Assembly: GCA_029546925.1 (NCBI GenBank)
Contig: JAKPQM010000023.1
Span: 88,182 to 152,181 of the forward strand
DNA length: 64,000 bases
DNA from: Actinomycetes bacterium
GTDB taxonomy: Bacteria; Actinomycetota; Coriobacteriia; Coriobacteriales; Atopobiaceae
Direction of reading: 5' to 3'
Position 1 is the first letter of the stretch. The number at the start of each line of letters is the position of its first letter. Under the pieces are notes generated by a model that had not been told where the DNA came from, made no database searches, and was given only the letters and a program-made list of their open reading frames with translations. The position numbers and the translations under genes were made by a program. Shown here in pieces: positions 22,272 to 32,029 of this stretch.

Positions 22272-22345
22272 TTTACCGTGAGCGTATTCATCCGAAGTGC
22301 ATCGGGGAATATCGAAATCTCATGCGGCTATGGGAAGGCATCCCT

Positions 22346-22382
22346 AATATACCGCCAATGGCGGTATATTATTGGCGGTAAT
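22346..22382 (+). promoter_or_regulatory. Operator palindrome upstream of fic
   Basis: AATATACCGCC (22346-22356) and GGCGGTATATT (22360-22370) are perfect 11-bp arms with a 3-bp spacer, and a third half-site TTGGCGGTA follows at 22372-22380. The fic ATG is at 22396, so this overlaps the promoter/leader and suggests repression by a dimeric regulator, perhaps the winged-helix end of Fic itself. Confidence 0.7.
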
Positions 22383-22395
22383 GAAAGGATACGCT

Positions 22396-23352
22396 ATGGC
22401 ATATGAACCTCCGTTCCAACGCAACGACACGATAGATTCGCTTTGCATGGAGATCGCAGAACTCGTGGGCATGCTCTCCCCGCAGGCGCCGTTGGCAAAG
22501 AGCCCCACACTGCATCGAGAGCTCAGGATAAAGACGATTCACTCCTCCCTCATGATCGAGGGCAATAAGCTCGACGAGGAGACCGTGACCGCCATCTTGG
22601 ACGGAAAGCGCGTTCTCGGCGACAGCCACGACATCTTGGAGGTGGAGAACGCCAAGCGCGCCTACGACCTCATCCCCGAGCTGGACCCCTACTCCATAGA
22701 CGACCTGTTAAGAGCCCATCGCGCGATGATGGAGGGTCTGATCCCCGAAGCCGGACGTTTCCGTAGCGGAAACGTCGGCGTGTTCGATAGGGGCGTCCTC
22801 ATCCACGCGGGCACTCCCGCAGCATACGTCCCCGAGGTGATGGCAGACATCTTCGGCTGGCTCGGAGGAACGAGCGTTCACCCCCTTCTTGCCTCGTGCA
22901 TCTTCCATTTCGAGTTCGAGTTCCGCCATCCCTTCTCCGACGGCAATGGGAGGACGGGGCGGCTGTGGCACACGCTGCTTTTGTCAAAGTGGAGACCCGT
23001 GCTCGCATGGCTGCCCATCGAGAGCGCCATCAGGCAACGACAGGCAGACTACTACAAGGCGCTCGCGGATTCGGATGCAACGGGATCCAGCGAACTGTTC
23101 GTCAAGTTCATGTTGGAGGCGATACGCGATTCGATCATGCCGTTCGCCAGCCCCGTAAGCGAGAAGGAGCTGACTCGAGCCAAAGCGCTCGAATTCTTCA
23201 GGGAGCACGGCGACGGAAACGTTGCCCGGCTCGCGGACATCCTCGGGTGTTCGAAGAGAAGCGCCGAGCGCATAGTCGCCGAGCTGAAGGAGGAAGGCGC
23301 TCTCTCGAGGAAAGGAAGCGCCAGATCGGGCATCTGGATCGTTGGGGATTAG
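22396..23352 (+). CDS. Fic family protein with C-terminal helix-turn-helix
   Basis: A 318-residue class with an N-terminal inhibitory helix (SSLMIEGN near residues 50-57, matching S/TxxxEG/N), the Fic core with catalytic HPFSDGNGRTGRLW near 178-191, and a C-terminal winged-helix domain (LADILGCSKRSAERIVAELK near 275-300). Fic proteins transfer AMP or other groups to target proteins; the glutamate of the inhibitory helix holds the active site closed. The C-terminal DNA-binding domain suggests autoregulation at the upstream palindrome. GAAAGGA precedes the ATG at 22396. Found among defence genes on the island. Confidence 0.9.
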   Translation: MAYEPPFQRNDTIDSLCMEIAELVGMLSPQAPLAKSPTLHRELRIKTIHSSLMIEGNKLDEETVTAILDGKRVLGDSHDILEVENAKRAYDLIPELDPYSIDDLLRAHRAMMEGLIPEAGRFRSGNVGVFDRGVLIHAGTPAAYVPEVMADIFGWLGGTSVHPLLASCIFHFEFEFRHPFSDGNGRTGRLWHTLLLSKWRPVLAWLPIESAIRQRQADYYKALADSDATGSSELFVKFMLEAIRDSIMPFASPVSEKELTRAKALEFFREHGDGNVARLADILGCSKRSAERIVAELKEEGALSRKGSARSGIWIVGD

Positions 23353-23825
23353 CAGAGATCGCGTCCCGATATGGACAGATGGGGAGCACCGCACGGACTA
23401 TCGGATCAGGCACATCGCGCAATGCGAATATGCGTTGCCTGAAGATTTCCCCTATGAGGCGGTATTCATCTCTGAGCGTTGGAAAGGATCACCCCAATCA
23501 GAGTTACGGCTCCCGTGTTGCACGCGATGATGATCGCTCCATAAAAGAGCTGCCTCCCAAGTTTTGCCTTCGTCCCTCGGAAGGCAGTAGCTGATGTCAT
23601 CGCATGGTGGAAAGGCGATGGCGTTTATCAGCCTTTCTCGCAGTATGGGCAACCCCTGCCAGCGTTAATCCTAGAAGTAGTCGTGGCCGTCCAGATATGC
23701 TCGGGATTAACCGAGCATATCCATTCTGGCTTGAATTTGAGGGCTCCACATGGTTTGGTATTCCAAGGGCTGACGGGATTGTTGGGACTCCACCGAGTCC
23801 CGTGTACTTACATGAAGAGATGCGG
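23353..23825. other. Gene-free stretch
   Basis: No convincing reading frame, RNA gene or long repeat was seen between the fic stop and the capsid remnant. It is probably decayed prophage sequence. Confidence 0.5.
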
Positions 23826-24220
23826 CTACCCGTGGTCATCTGCCTCGTCCATGACGCCCGTGACCTCGCGCAGGCTCTCCAGGATGTCGGTGGCGTCAGC
23901 CTCGGGTGCGATCTGTGTGCGCTGTAGCTCGGCTCTGCCTCTTCGATGTCCATGATATCGACGAACGGGCGGATGTCCTGGTCGTAGTTGAGGGTCTTGC
24001 TCTTGAACTCGTAGGTGACGGTGCTAGTCTTGTAGTCCACGCTGCGCGTGTGGTCACCCAGATCCGTCACAGAGGTTTTCGGGATGAGGACCTCCTTTGC
24101 GTTGTGGTCGGCACGCACCATGCGGCGCCCGGAGTTCAGGATGTTGTTCACCCCGGCACGCTGATAGACCTCGTCCATTACGGTCACGTAGTTCTTTGCG
24201 TATGCGATGCTGCTAGATAT
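23826..24220 (-). pseudogene. Phage major capsid protein remnant, frameshifted
   Basis: The minus-strand frame from 24220 reads IAYAKNYVTVMDEVYQRAG, then RRMVRADHNAKEVLIPK, LGDHTRSVDY and LNYDQDIRPFVDIMDIEEA, the N-terminal pattern of phage major capsid proteins of the VLIPK/FxVDxMDxEEA type. After that the frame is lost at about 23935 and continues one frame over as ELQRTQIAPEADATDILES before a TAG at 23826. The expected start codon is ATA rather than ATG, and the C-terminal two thirds are gone. It follows directly on a second broken phage gene. Same strand and order as the portal and terminase remnants at 34.9-36.2 kb. Confidence 0.72.
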
Positions 24221-24223
24221 GGC

Positions 24224-24472
24224 TTAGCCCTCCTTCTTGATGTCGTCGTCTTCGAAGATCAACGGCCCGGCTTCTTTCGGCTTGTCGATGTCGTTGTCGT
24301 GATCCGCGAGAATCGCGCATGCCGCCTTCACGTCGCACACGTTCGCGAGCTGCAGCTTGAAGTCGATCCGGTCGGACTCACCCTAGGCCTGCGCGCCTTC
24401 CTGTTGCTGTTCTTACGCCCGGTTCTCCGCACCCTGCGTGGTTCCCTGGCTGCCATTGGTCTTGCCGTTCAT
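24224..24472 (-). pseudogene. Small phage head-region gene with two in-frame stops
   Basis: One frame runs from an ATG at 24472 (with AAAGGTG upstream) to a TAA at 24224: MNGKTNGSQGTTQGAENRA, stop TAA, EQQQEGAQA, stop TAG, GESDRIDFKLQLANVCDVK and so on to DDDIKKEG. Both internal stops are one C-to-T change from glutamine codons and fall in a Gln-rich stretch. The position just upstream of the capsid remnant, and its small acidic C-terminal part, suit a head or scaffold accessory gene, but I cannot name the family. Confidence 0.6.
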
Positions 24473-24579
24473 GCTGTAGCACCTTTTGTTTCGTCTCATG
24501 GGGCGGGCAGAGACGAACAATGCCCGCACCTGTTACCGGTACGGGCATCATCCCAATGCGTCACAAAGTCGAGCTTGCT

Positions 24580-26841
24580 CTAGCCTTTGTAGCTGTCTTC
24601 TCCTTGGCTCAACAAGGCAAAGTCAATCGAAGACGCGATAAGTTGGCCTGGATACCTCTCGTGGACATGGGTGAGAACTGACCAACAGGCCCTTCTTATC
24701 GCCTCATCATCTGGTGCCTGATCTCTGTCGAACAGCGAAGCTCCGTGCGATTGGTCTTGGCAGACAGAATAGATGTACTCGCAATCTTTGAGTACAGAGC
24801 ATTCGGGTGTATTGAGGTATTCGAGCAAATCCTTCGAGGCGGGATTGTCGAATCGCCAGAGTGATTCTATGACCTGCCGTATGGAGTTGCCAGTCGTGTG
24901 CATTGGGGTGGATTCGCCGAGTGCGACCTTGTAAAGGTCCTTAAGGTGCTCGTTGTAGGGGGTTATGTAGTGGCTTTTGCACACCTCAAAGGTACCGTCG
25001 TGGAAGACGAAGCATTCCTTCGCAACGCCGTTCCTGGCAAGCATGTTGAAGAACGCGCTGTTGTGCGTCATAAGTAGGAATCGCACGCGGTTGAGGTCAA
25101 AGGCCACGTTAAGGTCCCTGATAATCTGCAGCACACTGTAGACGTAGTGATAGTCAAGGCTTGAGATCGGGTCGTCGATGATGAAGAACAGATTGTCGGC
25201 GTCATCATCACTTCCGAGTAGATTCCATGTGGACGCGACGTAATGGCAGAAGGCAAGTGCCGACTTCTCGCCGTCGCTCATTACATTCTCGGCATCGTCA
25301 CCGAGCAAGGAATCGCCAAGCGAAATTGTGAACTGCTCAGGGTCGAAGACGTACCTGTCTCCGAAGACCGCGTGAATCATATTCGCAAGCATTTGCGCGA
25401 TTGCAGCTCGCTTTGGCCTGCGGCCCTTGACCTCATCTGCCTTTATCTCGGCATCGAGCTGCTTGTAATCTTGTGCAATTGCTTCGCTCTCTGCTATCAC
25501 GGCATCGCACTCGGCTCTGACCTTGCGGGCCATTTCGGCGCACAGGTCCCGTTTGACGTTAGTGAGCGTCTTTGAGGCGTCGGCGGCAAGTCTATCGAAT
25601 TGGGCGAGGTAGTTATCGGCGGTGGTGATAGCGGTGCCAATGTCGTCTAAGAGTCCAAGAAGTTTCGTCGCTGGATCGGCATCATAGGCAATCGAGATGT
25701 CTTCCATCTTGCTCGTCAAAGACTCGACGACGTCATCGATTGCCTCTTTCATGTCGGTTGAGCCCACAATGTCGGGAAACTCTGTCTGGCTGATGCTGGC
25801 AAAGGCGGGTTTCAGGGCATCATACTGGGTCTTCTTCGCCTGGTAAGTAAGGATGAACTGCTCGAATGAGGTATACAGCGAGCTCAACGCGCGGATGTGT
25901 CCCTCTATTTCGGCGATGGCTTTAGCCTCTGCGCCGCGTATGTATTCCTCGTAGTTGAGGATAAGCGCCTTCACGTCGCTGTCGTTGTCGTAGGGCCTGC
26001 CGCAGTAGGGGCATTTGCCGTCTTTGGTTAGCTGCAGGCCACGGCTGATGAAATCCCTCTTTGGTTGCACCTCTGCCAGAAACTCGTCAGCGAAACTGTC
26101 TCGAGTGTAGCGATTCGGAAGCAATGCACGTATGCTCTCAAGGTCGACTTGCCCCGCATCGAACCTGAGACCGGCCAGGGTTGGTATGGGCTCTGGTAGC
26201 CCGTGCAGGGCCTCGAACTCTCTGAGCTTGCTTTCGTAATCCGACTCGCATTGCGCCATAGCCAGTATGTTCTGCGTGGTGAGATCGGTGTAACCCCTGA
26301 GTCTTGATAGCCCAAGGTCCGAAAGCGTTCTGCGTGCCGTTTGCACAGCCTTTTCGATGGCGTCGAATTTCTCTTGCCTGCGCCTGTTCAATTCCGCTAG
26401 CTGGTCCTTCTTGTCGGAAACGTCGATGTTCTCCTTGCCGATGATGTAACCGGTGAAGCCGTCACCGCTCGGGGAAAAGTGGCGAGTGCTGAGGTTGTCT
26501 CTGATGTAGTCGCTATTGAACACGTGAAATATATAGCCGGTGCTGTTTGCGACAGCTGCGGAGCCGCCATGGGCCATAGTCACATGCAGCTCCTTTGACT
26601 GCGAGCTTCCGTCTGCTACACGGAAGTCAAATGTCCCGTTGCTGCCGGTGCGGTTAATCACGCTGTCCGTCAAGGGCTGCGCGTCTGCATCTGCTGTGCG
26701 GAATAGTCGGCTGATGCAGGTCTTGCCCTGGCCGTTTCCAGAGTAGATGGCGACACGTGAGTTGTTAAGTGACATCAAGCCGCCAGCCTGCGTGGCAAAC
26801 GGTCCGAAGCCTTTGATCTTGATCTCCCAGCTAAATTCCAA
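24580..26841 (-). CDS. AAA_13 (RloC/PrrC-like) SMC-type ATPase
   Basis: A 753-residue ATPase: Walker A GNGQGKT at 35-41, a long central coiled coil (about 150-500) broken by a CPYCG zinc-hook-like motif near 279, an ABC signature-like MSDGEKSALAF near 520, and Walker B LFFIIDDPISSLD near 554, then the H-loop MTHN. The C-terminal domain has RQVIE (R-x3-E) near 653 and a histidine in DQSHGAS about 44 residues later, an order like the Arg-Glu-His triad of PrrC/RloC tRNA-anticodon nucleases. The nuclease reading is inference. It lies 71 bp downstream of three methyltransferase genes and looks like the effector or sensor of that operon. Confidence 0.82.
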   Translation of the reverse strand: MEFSWEIKIKGFGPFATQAGGLMSLNNSRVAIYSGNGQGKTCISRLFRTADADAQPLTDSVINRTGSNGTFDFRVADGSSQSKELHVTMAHGGSAAVANSTGYIFHVFNSDYIRDNLSTRHFSPSGDGFTGYIIGKENIDVSDKKDQLAELNRRRQEKFDAIEKAVQTARRTLSDLGLSRLRGYTDLTTQNILAMAQCESDYESKLREFEALHGLPEPIPTLAGLRFDAGQVDLESIRALLPNRYTRDSFADEFLAEVQPKRDFISRGLQLTKDGKCPYCGRPYDNDSDVKALILNYEEYIRGAEAKAIAEIEGHIRALSSLYTSFEQFILTYQAKKTQYDALKPAFASISQTEFPDIVGSTDMKEAIDDVVESLTSKMEDISIAYDADPATKLLGLLDDIGTAITTADNYLAQFDRLAADASKTLTNVKRDLCAEMARKVRAECDAVIAESEAIAQDYKQLDAEIKADEVKGRRPKRAAIAQMLANMIHAVFGDRYVFDPEQFTISLGDSLLGDDAENVMSDGEKSALAFCHYVASTWNLLGSDDDADNLFFIIDDPISSLDYHYVYSVLQIIRDLNVAFDLNRVRFLLMTHNSAFFNMLARNGVAKECFVFHDGTFEVCKSHYITPYNEHLKDLYKVALGESTPMHTTGNSIRQVIESLWRFDNPASKDLLEYLNTPECSVLKDCEYIYSVCQDQSHGASLFDRDQAPDDEAIRRACWSVLTHVHERYPGQLIASSIDFALLSQGEDSYKG

Positions 26842-26912
26842 TACCCCTCCTTAGCGCCCGCATTGAGCAGCATGCTCGTGCCATTTGAGCCTTAATCGTG
26901 TTCACGTGCACA

Positions 26913-29900
26913 CTAAATAGTATCAATACACGCCCTGTTAAGCTCATCGAACTCCGGCAGAGCTTTATAGTGCTGCTGGAAAACTTTTCGACGTCTACTC
27001 AACGTGCCTCTTGACGGGTCAAGTAGAGCGGCGAGCCGAGTATCGGACGCACAGTCATCTGCCAGTTTTGCTTGCAGTATTCTGGTTGCCTCTACGACTT
27101 TCAGGTGCCTTTCGTCTGTAGGGTCAAATTCGCTTATCAGACTGAGAGGCAACGTGTGTATATGCCTCTTCCCGAAGTTTCCTTCGGGCTGGAACTCCTT
27201 AATGGCGTCGTTTATGGCATCGCTGTTTAAAAGTCCCACGTAGTACAGCGCTTCGTCCTCGCTGGCAGCACCGCGCCAATAGAGCGTTTGATCTATCGCA
27301 AGTTTGTGCGGCCGGCTCAACTCGTTGCAGTTGATAGCGGCTGCGCTTATGTTGCTGCCGCCAGCGCCGTAGAGAATGCGCCAAGTTGAGGTGTCCTGAA
27401 GGGTGTGAGACAACTTGCTCCTTGTGTCGATATAGGCGAGGTAGCCACCCTTTTCGGCATAGAACTCCGTGCCGCCCTCAGAGCAATGCCTAATTTTGTC
27501 GGCAAGCACCTTATTGCTTCTTCCAAGCAAGGTGAGCTCACGATCGCTCAGTTCTACCGCACCCTGCCCCGGGGCGTGCTTTACGGGCATGAAAGCTTTA
27601 AGAGGATATACCGGCGCGAAAGGCATGACCTGGTTGGACGTAATCATATCGTAGAGCAAGGATCCATCGATGTTGGTCGCAGTGCCCACGCTGAATGTCT
27701 TGCACTTCTTGCCATCCTTAACGGCAAATGATAAGGCATCGCCAGAAGTGGGTATTGAGCTAACGGTCCAGAGATCGTTAGGCTGTCTATTACACTTGAA
27801 TATGACGGCAGTGCGCGGCATCCCGTCAAAACCCTGATTAAACGTTATCGAATCGAGTGTCTGCTCGACATTCTGCGCTCTGTAGGAATAGGCTGTTGCC
27901 CTTCCATTTGTGATGAGCTTGAAAGTGACGGGGGTCTCTTGTAGATCGGCGTCGAGGACGCAGCCTTGTACCTCTTCTGCGACATGGGTGGAAGGCTCTT
28001 TTACGCCGAAAAGCACTGCAGCCCGGTTGTTGAAAGCCTCCTTGGGCAGCTCCCAAATTCCGGTCAGCTTGAAGCCGGTCGGAATGGGGGCCTTCAAATA
28101 CTCGCCGGTCCTGAATGGCTCTTCATGTCTTCCGTTCAGCATGCTATGAGGCATGATGCACGCAATGATTCCGCCTTCGGTAACATATCGCTGTATCGAG
28201 GCGACAAAGAAAATCGTAGCGAGTTCGACATGTAGGAAAGCACTTCCGCGCGGCATGATGCCGTGCGCGTTTGCGAGGCGCGCAAGCGCGTCATGATACG
28301 GGTTGCCACGCAGCCTGCTCAGAGCTAGCCATGGCGGATTCGACACTATTCCGTTGAACTGCCCTGACGCAAAGGCGGGCTTGAAGGAGTTGCTTAAGAC
28401 GAAGGGCCAAATGCCGTTCCTGTCTCGGCCCCGAAGGTCGCTGAGTACTTGAATAAGGTCGCCATAGGTTCTCGTGGCATCGGCGGCTTCCCGTTCGCCA
28501 AGCGTTACGGCAGCCCTTTTCGCGAGGTTCGAAAAAGATAAGCTAACGTATTCATCGTCAACTGCATGGCCGTTGTCCGAGCAATCGGCGGCTATGCTAT
28601 CAGCCTTGACCATCATTTCGTCAAATAGCTGCCGATACGGCCTGCTGATTAGGAATTGCGGGATGACAACGGTCCTGTCGTAAAGTCTTGCCTCAAGCTC
28701 GTTACGCCCAGCGGGGTCGTGTACGCTTACGGGAGTTCTGGTGAAGAGCGAGTCGGCGTGATAGACGGGGATATGTACAGCCCCGATGAAGTAATGGATG
28801 TAGGGTTTCATTACTAGAACCCAGTTGACCTTCGATAGAAGGACTGCCAGCGGGTCGACGTCGAATCCATAGATGGATTCCGCTAATAGCGTAAACTGGT
28901 CCTGGGTTATCACTTCCGGCTTTCCGATAGAGTCGATGAGCTGTGAAAGCGTCTCCACCACGAAAATGCCTGATCCGCAACACATGTCGACAAGGTGGGG
29001 CCTTCTGTCTCCAAGATTGTCAAGCACTTGCGCGACCATCTTTGAGGCGATTGGCTGAGGGGTAGGAGCTTGGCCTAGGAGTATCTTCTTGTCCACGCCA
29101 GCCATTTGCGAAATGAGCCTGCCGAAGAGGTCGGTTGTGGCGACGTTAGCGAAGTCGTAGACCATAAGGTCTCTCTGGATTTCGGTTGCGCGTTCCACCA
29201 GGTCATCCACATAAGGGTCGGTGTTCAGCCATCCGAAATAGTCGTACTCGACAAGGTTGTCTATTCCCATGCTTACGAAGAAGCTGCCGTCAAGTATGTC
29301 GCGAATCTGGTTAGCGTCCCTCTCGGGCGCACTCGACTCAAGGATGTTTGCAGCGATGAGCTTTGCAAGGGTAATGATGTATAGCTCGTGCGAGTAGTCC
29401 TTGACAAATCCGCTTCCTGCTCCAGTAACGCCTTCCACGAAGCTGGTCCATAGTCCTTCTACAAGCTTGGCGTAGCCGGGGTTATTGTCGCATGCTTTTA
29501 GCACGAGTTCTCTAATTGCGTCGGTCCTCATCTTTGTGCTGCCGCAGTTGAGGCCGAAATCGGAGACGAGTGCCTTGGGCGTCAGCTTCTTTGAGCCGAT
29601 TCGTCCGTAGTATCTGTTGATGAATAACTCAAACCTCCTGAGGTTTTCGTCGGAGGTGTCCGTCATGTCCAGGCGGTCAATTTCTTCAAGCTCGAGGTCA
29701 TCACGTCCCCAGAGGCCGTTGTCCGCCATGGGGCGCCCGTCATATTCGATCGTCACCTTGTACGCGTACCAGTGGACCGTGTCAGAAAGAACTCCGACTA
29801 TGTTCTCCTGGTCAACGTTTTTGTTTAGGAGGCCGGCACAATAGTCTTCTGCCTGTTCGTATCCATGGTCGAAGATGGCCTGTCGAGTGAGGTTCTTCTC

Positions 29901-30182
29901 GTACTCCACCGCCGTGTAGCCGATAAGCGCGTCAGCAAAACCGCTCTTTCTGGTGTTATCGACGCTGTAAGTCTCGTTCGCCTCGGCTTTTCTCGCATGT
30001 TCGTCAATCCACCACGGCTTGCTCGGAAACATGATTGGCAGTCGTGTGCAGAATAGGTATCGAAGGGGATCTTCCTTGGAACTGTCCGTTATATCCTGGC
30101 TGGCCTGGACGAAAAAATCCCTTGCTGCATCGTAGTCGAGCTCCGCTCGAAGCTCATAGTCGTCGCTGAGCATGGCTGTCAC
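26913..30182 (-). CDS. Large adenine-specific DNA methyltransferase with N-terminal nuclease-like region
   Basis: A 1089-residue N6-adenine methyltransferase. The N-terminal third contains SGFADALIGYTAVEYEKNLT near 83-102, which resembles a PD-(D/E)xK core (D, then E-x-E/K). The methylase core has LGQAPTP near 368, the SAM motif DMCCGSGIF near 400 and catalytic NPPW near 615, followed by a large target-recognition-like C-terminal half. This is the build of type IIG or single-chain restriction-modification enzymes, but whether the nuclease part works is unknown. Its GTG start overlaps the upstream methyltransferase stop by 4 bp. Target sequence cannot be predicted. Confidence 0.85.
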   Translation of the reverse strand: MTAMLSDDYELRAELDYDAARDFFVQASQDITDSSKEDPLRYLFCTRLPIMFPSKPWWIDEHARKAEANETYSVDNTRKSGFADALIGYTAVEYEKNLTRQAIFDHGYEQAEDYCAGLLNKNVDQENIVGVLSDTVHWYAYKVTIEYDGRPMADNGLWGRDDLELEEIDRLDMTDTSDENLRRFELFINRYYGRIGSKKLTPKALVSDFGLNCGSTKMRTDAIRELVLKACDNNPGYAKLVEGLWTSFVEGVTGAGSGFVKDYSHELYIITLAKLIAANILESSAPERDANQIRDILDGSFFVSMGIDNLVEYDYFGWLNTDPYVDDLVERATEIQRDLMVYDFANVATTDLFGRLISQMAGVDKKILLGQAPTPQPIASKMVAQVLDNLGDRRPHLVDMCCGSGIFVVETLSQLIDSIGKPEVITQDQFTLLAESIYGFDVDPLAVLLSKVNWVLVMKPYIHYFIGAVHIPVYHADSLFTRTPVSVHDPAGRNELEARLYDRTVVIPQFLISRPYRQLFDEMMVKADSIAADCSDNGHAVDDEYVSLSFSNLAKRAAVTLGEREAADATRTYGDLIQVLSDLRGRDRNGIWPFVLSNSFKPAFASGQFNGIVSNPPWLALSRLRGNPYHDALARLANAHGIMPRGSAFLHVELATIFFVASIQRYVTEGGIIACIMPHSMLNGRHEEPFRTGEYLKAPIPTGFKLTGIWELPKEAFNNRAAVLFGVKEPSTHVAEEVQGCVLDADLQETPVTFKLITNGRATAYSYRAQNVEQTLDSITFNQGFDGMPRTAVIFKCNRQPNDLWTVSSIPTSGDALSFAVKDGKKCKTFSVGTATNIDGSLLYDMITSNQVMPFAPVYPLKAFMPVKHAPGQGAVELSDRELTLLGRSNKVLADKIRHCSEGGTEFYAEKGGYLAYIDTRSKLSHTLQDTSTWRILYGAGGSNISAAAINCNELSRPHKLAIDQTLYWRGAASEDEALYYVGLLNSDAINDAIKEFQPEGNFGKRHIHTLPLSLISEFDPTDERHLKVVEATRILQAKLADDCASDTRLAALLDPSRGTLSRRRKVFQQHYKALPEFDELNRACIDTI

Positions 30183-32029
30183 TCTCTCCTAATCTTCAAT
30201 CTCAGATCGAGCTCGTCTCTCCACTTTGTAATGGTGTCGCTCACGTTTTCCGCTGACATCATTGCTTGGGCGATTGCAAGGTCGATTTCGTCCTGCGCCT
30301 TATCTGTATCGCTTGGCCTATTCGACTTTGCTATCTGCATGCCTAGGTCACTCAATCGCTTCCTGAGCTCTGAGCTTGGTGCGGGCAGCGCCATCTTACG
30401 TATGGATACGGCCTCACACTTGAGTGCGCCGCCACCGAGCACATTGCATGTCGTCTCAAGACCCAGCCTAACGTAGGTCGAGTTCAGCAAAGCCAAGGCG
30501 GCATAGGCGTCAGCTCTATCTCTCGAATCAACCCATAGGGTAGAGAAATTTGCATCTACGACGCCGCCCTGTCCTTCTGGCAATAGGTACGCTCGCACCG
30601 GCCCTCCGTTAATCCGAGGTATTACGAGGTCGGGCATGTGTCGGTCTTTAAGCTCGGGCAACATGTACCAATATCGATCGCTTTCACATGTTTCGCTTGT
30701 CGGCCCATTCGTCCTTACCGCTGACAGTTGCGGTATGCGCTGCTTTCGCCCGTTCTGTACAACGTCATGGGTCTCGCAGTAGGCAATATACCTTGCGAGT
30801 GCGTTGTAAGCTCCACCGTTCTCAACCGCATCGTCAAAATTGATAGGCTCTATGATGCGGAGAAGGAGATGGGCGGGCCTTCGGTTGTCGATGAGGCATC
30901 CTCCTGTGATTTCATCTTGGTAGCGTAGGGCCGGAATTAGCGGTAATTCGTTTGGATCGACTGGTTCGTTGCCTACAATCTCGCTCCAAATCGCATTGCT
31001 CGCACGGCCGTTTTCGCTCAATGAGAAATAGAAGAATCCGTTGGCGCCGGTACGGAGACCTTGTCCTACGCTGATATGCCAATCTCGTAGTGTTGCGCCG
31101 CTATTCGCATGTTCTTGTACGCCTTCCATCCGTATGTCCCATGCGTACAAGGGCTCGTCTCTGACCCAGACGCTTTCATCTGCGAACTGAGCCTCGTTGA
31201 CGCAAACGCTCTTGAAAGCATCAGTTCCGATCGTACCGCTGTAGGAAAGATTGCCCACAAGGGATTCGGAATTAGCTGCATGTTTGGTCAGACCAACGTG
31301 ACGGACGTCTTTCTGTGTCATCTGCGTAGCCCAGTGCTGATTCTTAGTGGCTACGAGTAGGCTTGTTTTGACTTGCGCGTCCGCGAACCATGACCGACTC
31401 TCGTCGATGATTACCCGTTCCACAGTGAAGTTTGCCGCAAGAATCTCGTGTATGGCGGCAGAATACTCTCTCTTAAGCCAAGAGTCGGGAAGTACCATCG
31501 CCAACTTGCCGCCTGGCTTGACGAGATATGCGCAGAGTATCCAGCAGGGTACAGCCAGGTCCGCAAGGCCCGAATAGGATCTTGCCGCATTGAGGTAATG
31601 CCTCTTGGCGCCGTTATCGTCAAGGGCATCGATGACCTTTCCGAGAAGCCCCCTCACAGTGTCAACAGGGTCGTCACCGTACATCGCACTCAGCTTTTGA
31701 TATCGGACGTATGGTGGGTTGGTAATGACAAGATCCCATTCGCGTGCTCGGTAAACATCCGTAGCCTCGCTGCTGAATGCATCAGTCGCAAGTAGGTTGT
31801 GTCCGGGTATTGCCGTTGTGGCACCGGCAATAGCCGAACCGTCAATATCAATTCCAAATAGGTTCTCTGGTTTTGCGCCGGCTCTCCGCAAAGCTTCAAG
31901 CATGTCAGCCTTGCCAACCATGGGGTCAATCGCATTTATGCTCTCGCTGCTTTGGATGTCAGCGGCGCTAACAAGAAGGTCGGACACTAGGGGACCAGAA
32001 AAGAATTGCCCGATTGACTTGTTGCTCAT
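30179..32029 (-). CDS. Adenine-specific DNA methyltransferase (second of three)
   Basis: A 616-residue N6-adenine methyltransferase with an N-terminal SAM-binding region (INAIDPMVGKADMLEALRRA near 32-51, then GIDIDGSAI) and catalytic NPPYVRYQKL near 104. A likely target-recognition region fills the C-terminal half, including PRINGGPVRAYLL near 470. It starts with MSNKSIGQFFSGPLVSDLL, the usual GQFFT/P approach segment. It overlaps both neighbours by 4 bp (ATGA/GTGA junctions), so the three methyltransferases are made from one message in fixed order. No restriction endonuclease domain is visible in it. Confidence 0.87.
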   Translation of the reverse strand: MSNKSIGQFFSGPLVSDLLVSAADIQSSESINAIDPMVGKADMLEALRRAGAKPENLFGIDIDGSAIAGATTAIPGHNLLATDAFSSEATDVYRAREWDLVITNPPYVRYQKLSAMYGDDPVDTVRGLLGKVIDALDDNGAKRHYLNAARSYSGLADLAVPCWILCAYLVKPGGKLAMVLPDSWLKREYSAAIHEILAANFTVERVIIDESRSWFADAQVKTSLLVATKNQHWATQMTQKDVRHVGLTKHAANSESLVGNLSYSGTIGTDAFKSVCVNEAQFADESVWVRDEPLYAWDIRMEGVQEHANSGATLRDWHISVGQGLRTGANGFFYFSLSENGRASNAIWSEIVGNEPVDPNELPLIPALRYQDEITGGCLIDNRRPAHLLLRIIEPINFDDAVENGGAYNALARYIAYCETHDVVQNGRKQRIPQLSAVRTNGPTSETCESDRYWYMLPELKDRHMPDLVIPRINGGPVRAYLLPEGQGGVVDANFSTLWVDSRDRADAYAALALLNSTYVRLGLETTCNVLGGGALKCEAVSIRKMALPAPSSELRKRLSDLGMQIAKSNRPSDTDKAQDEIDLAIAQAMMSAENVSDTITKWRDELDLRLKIRRE

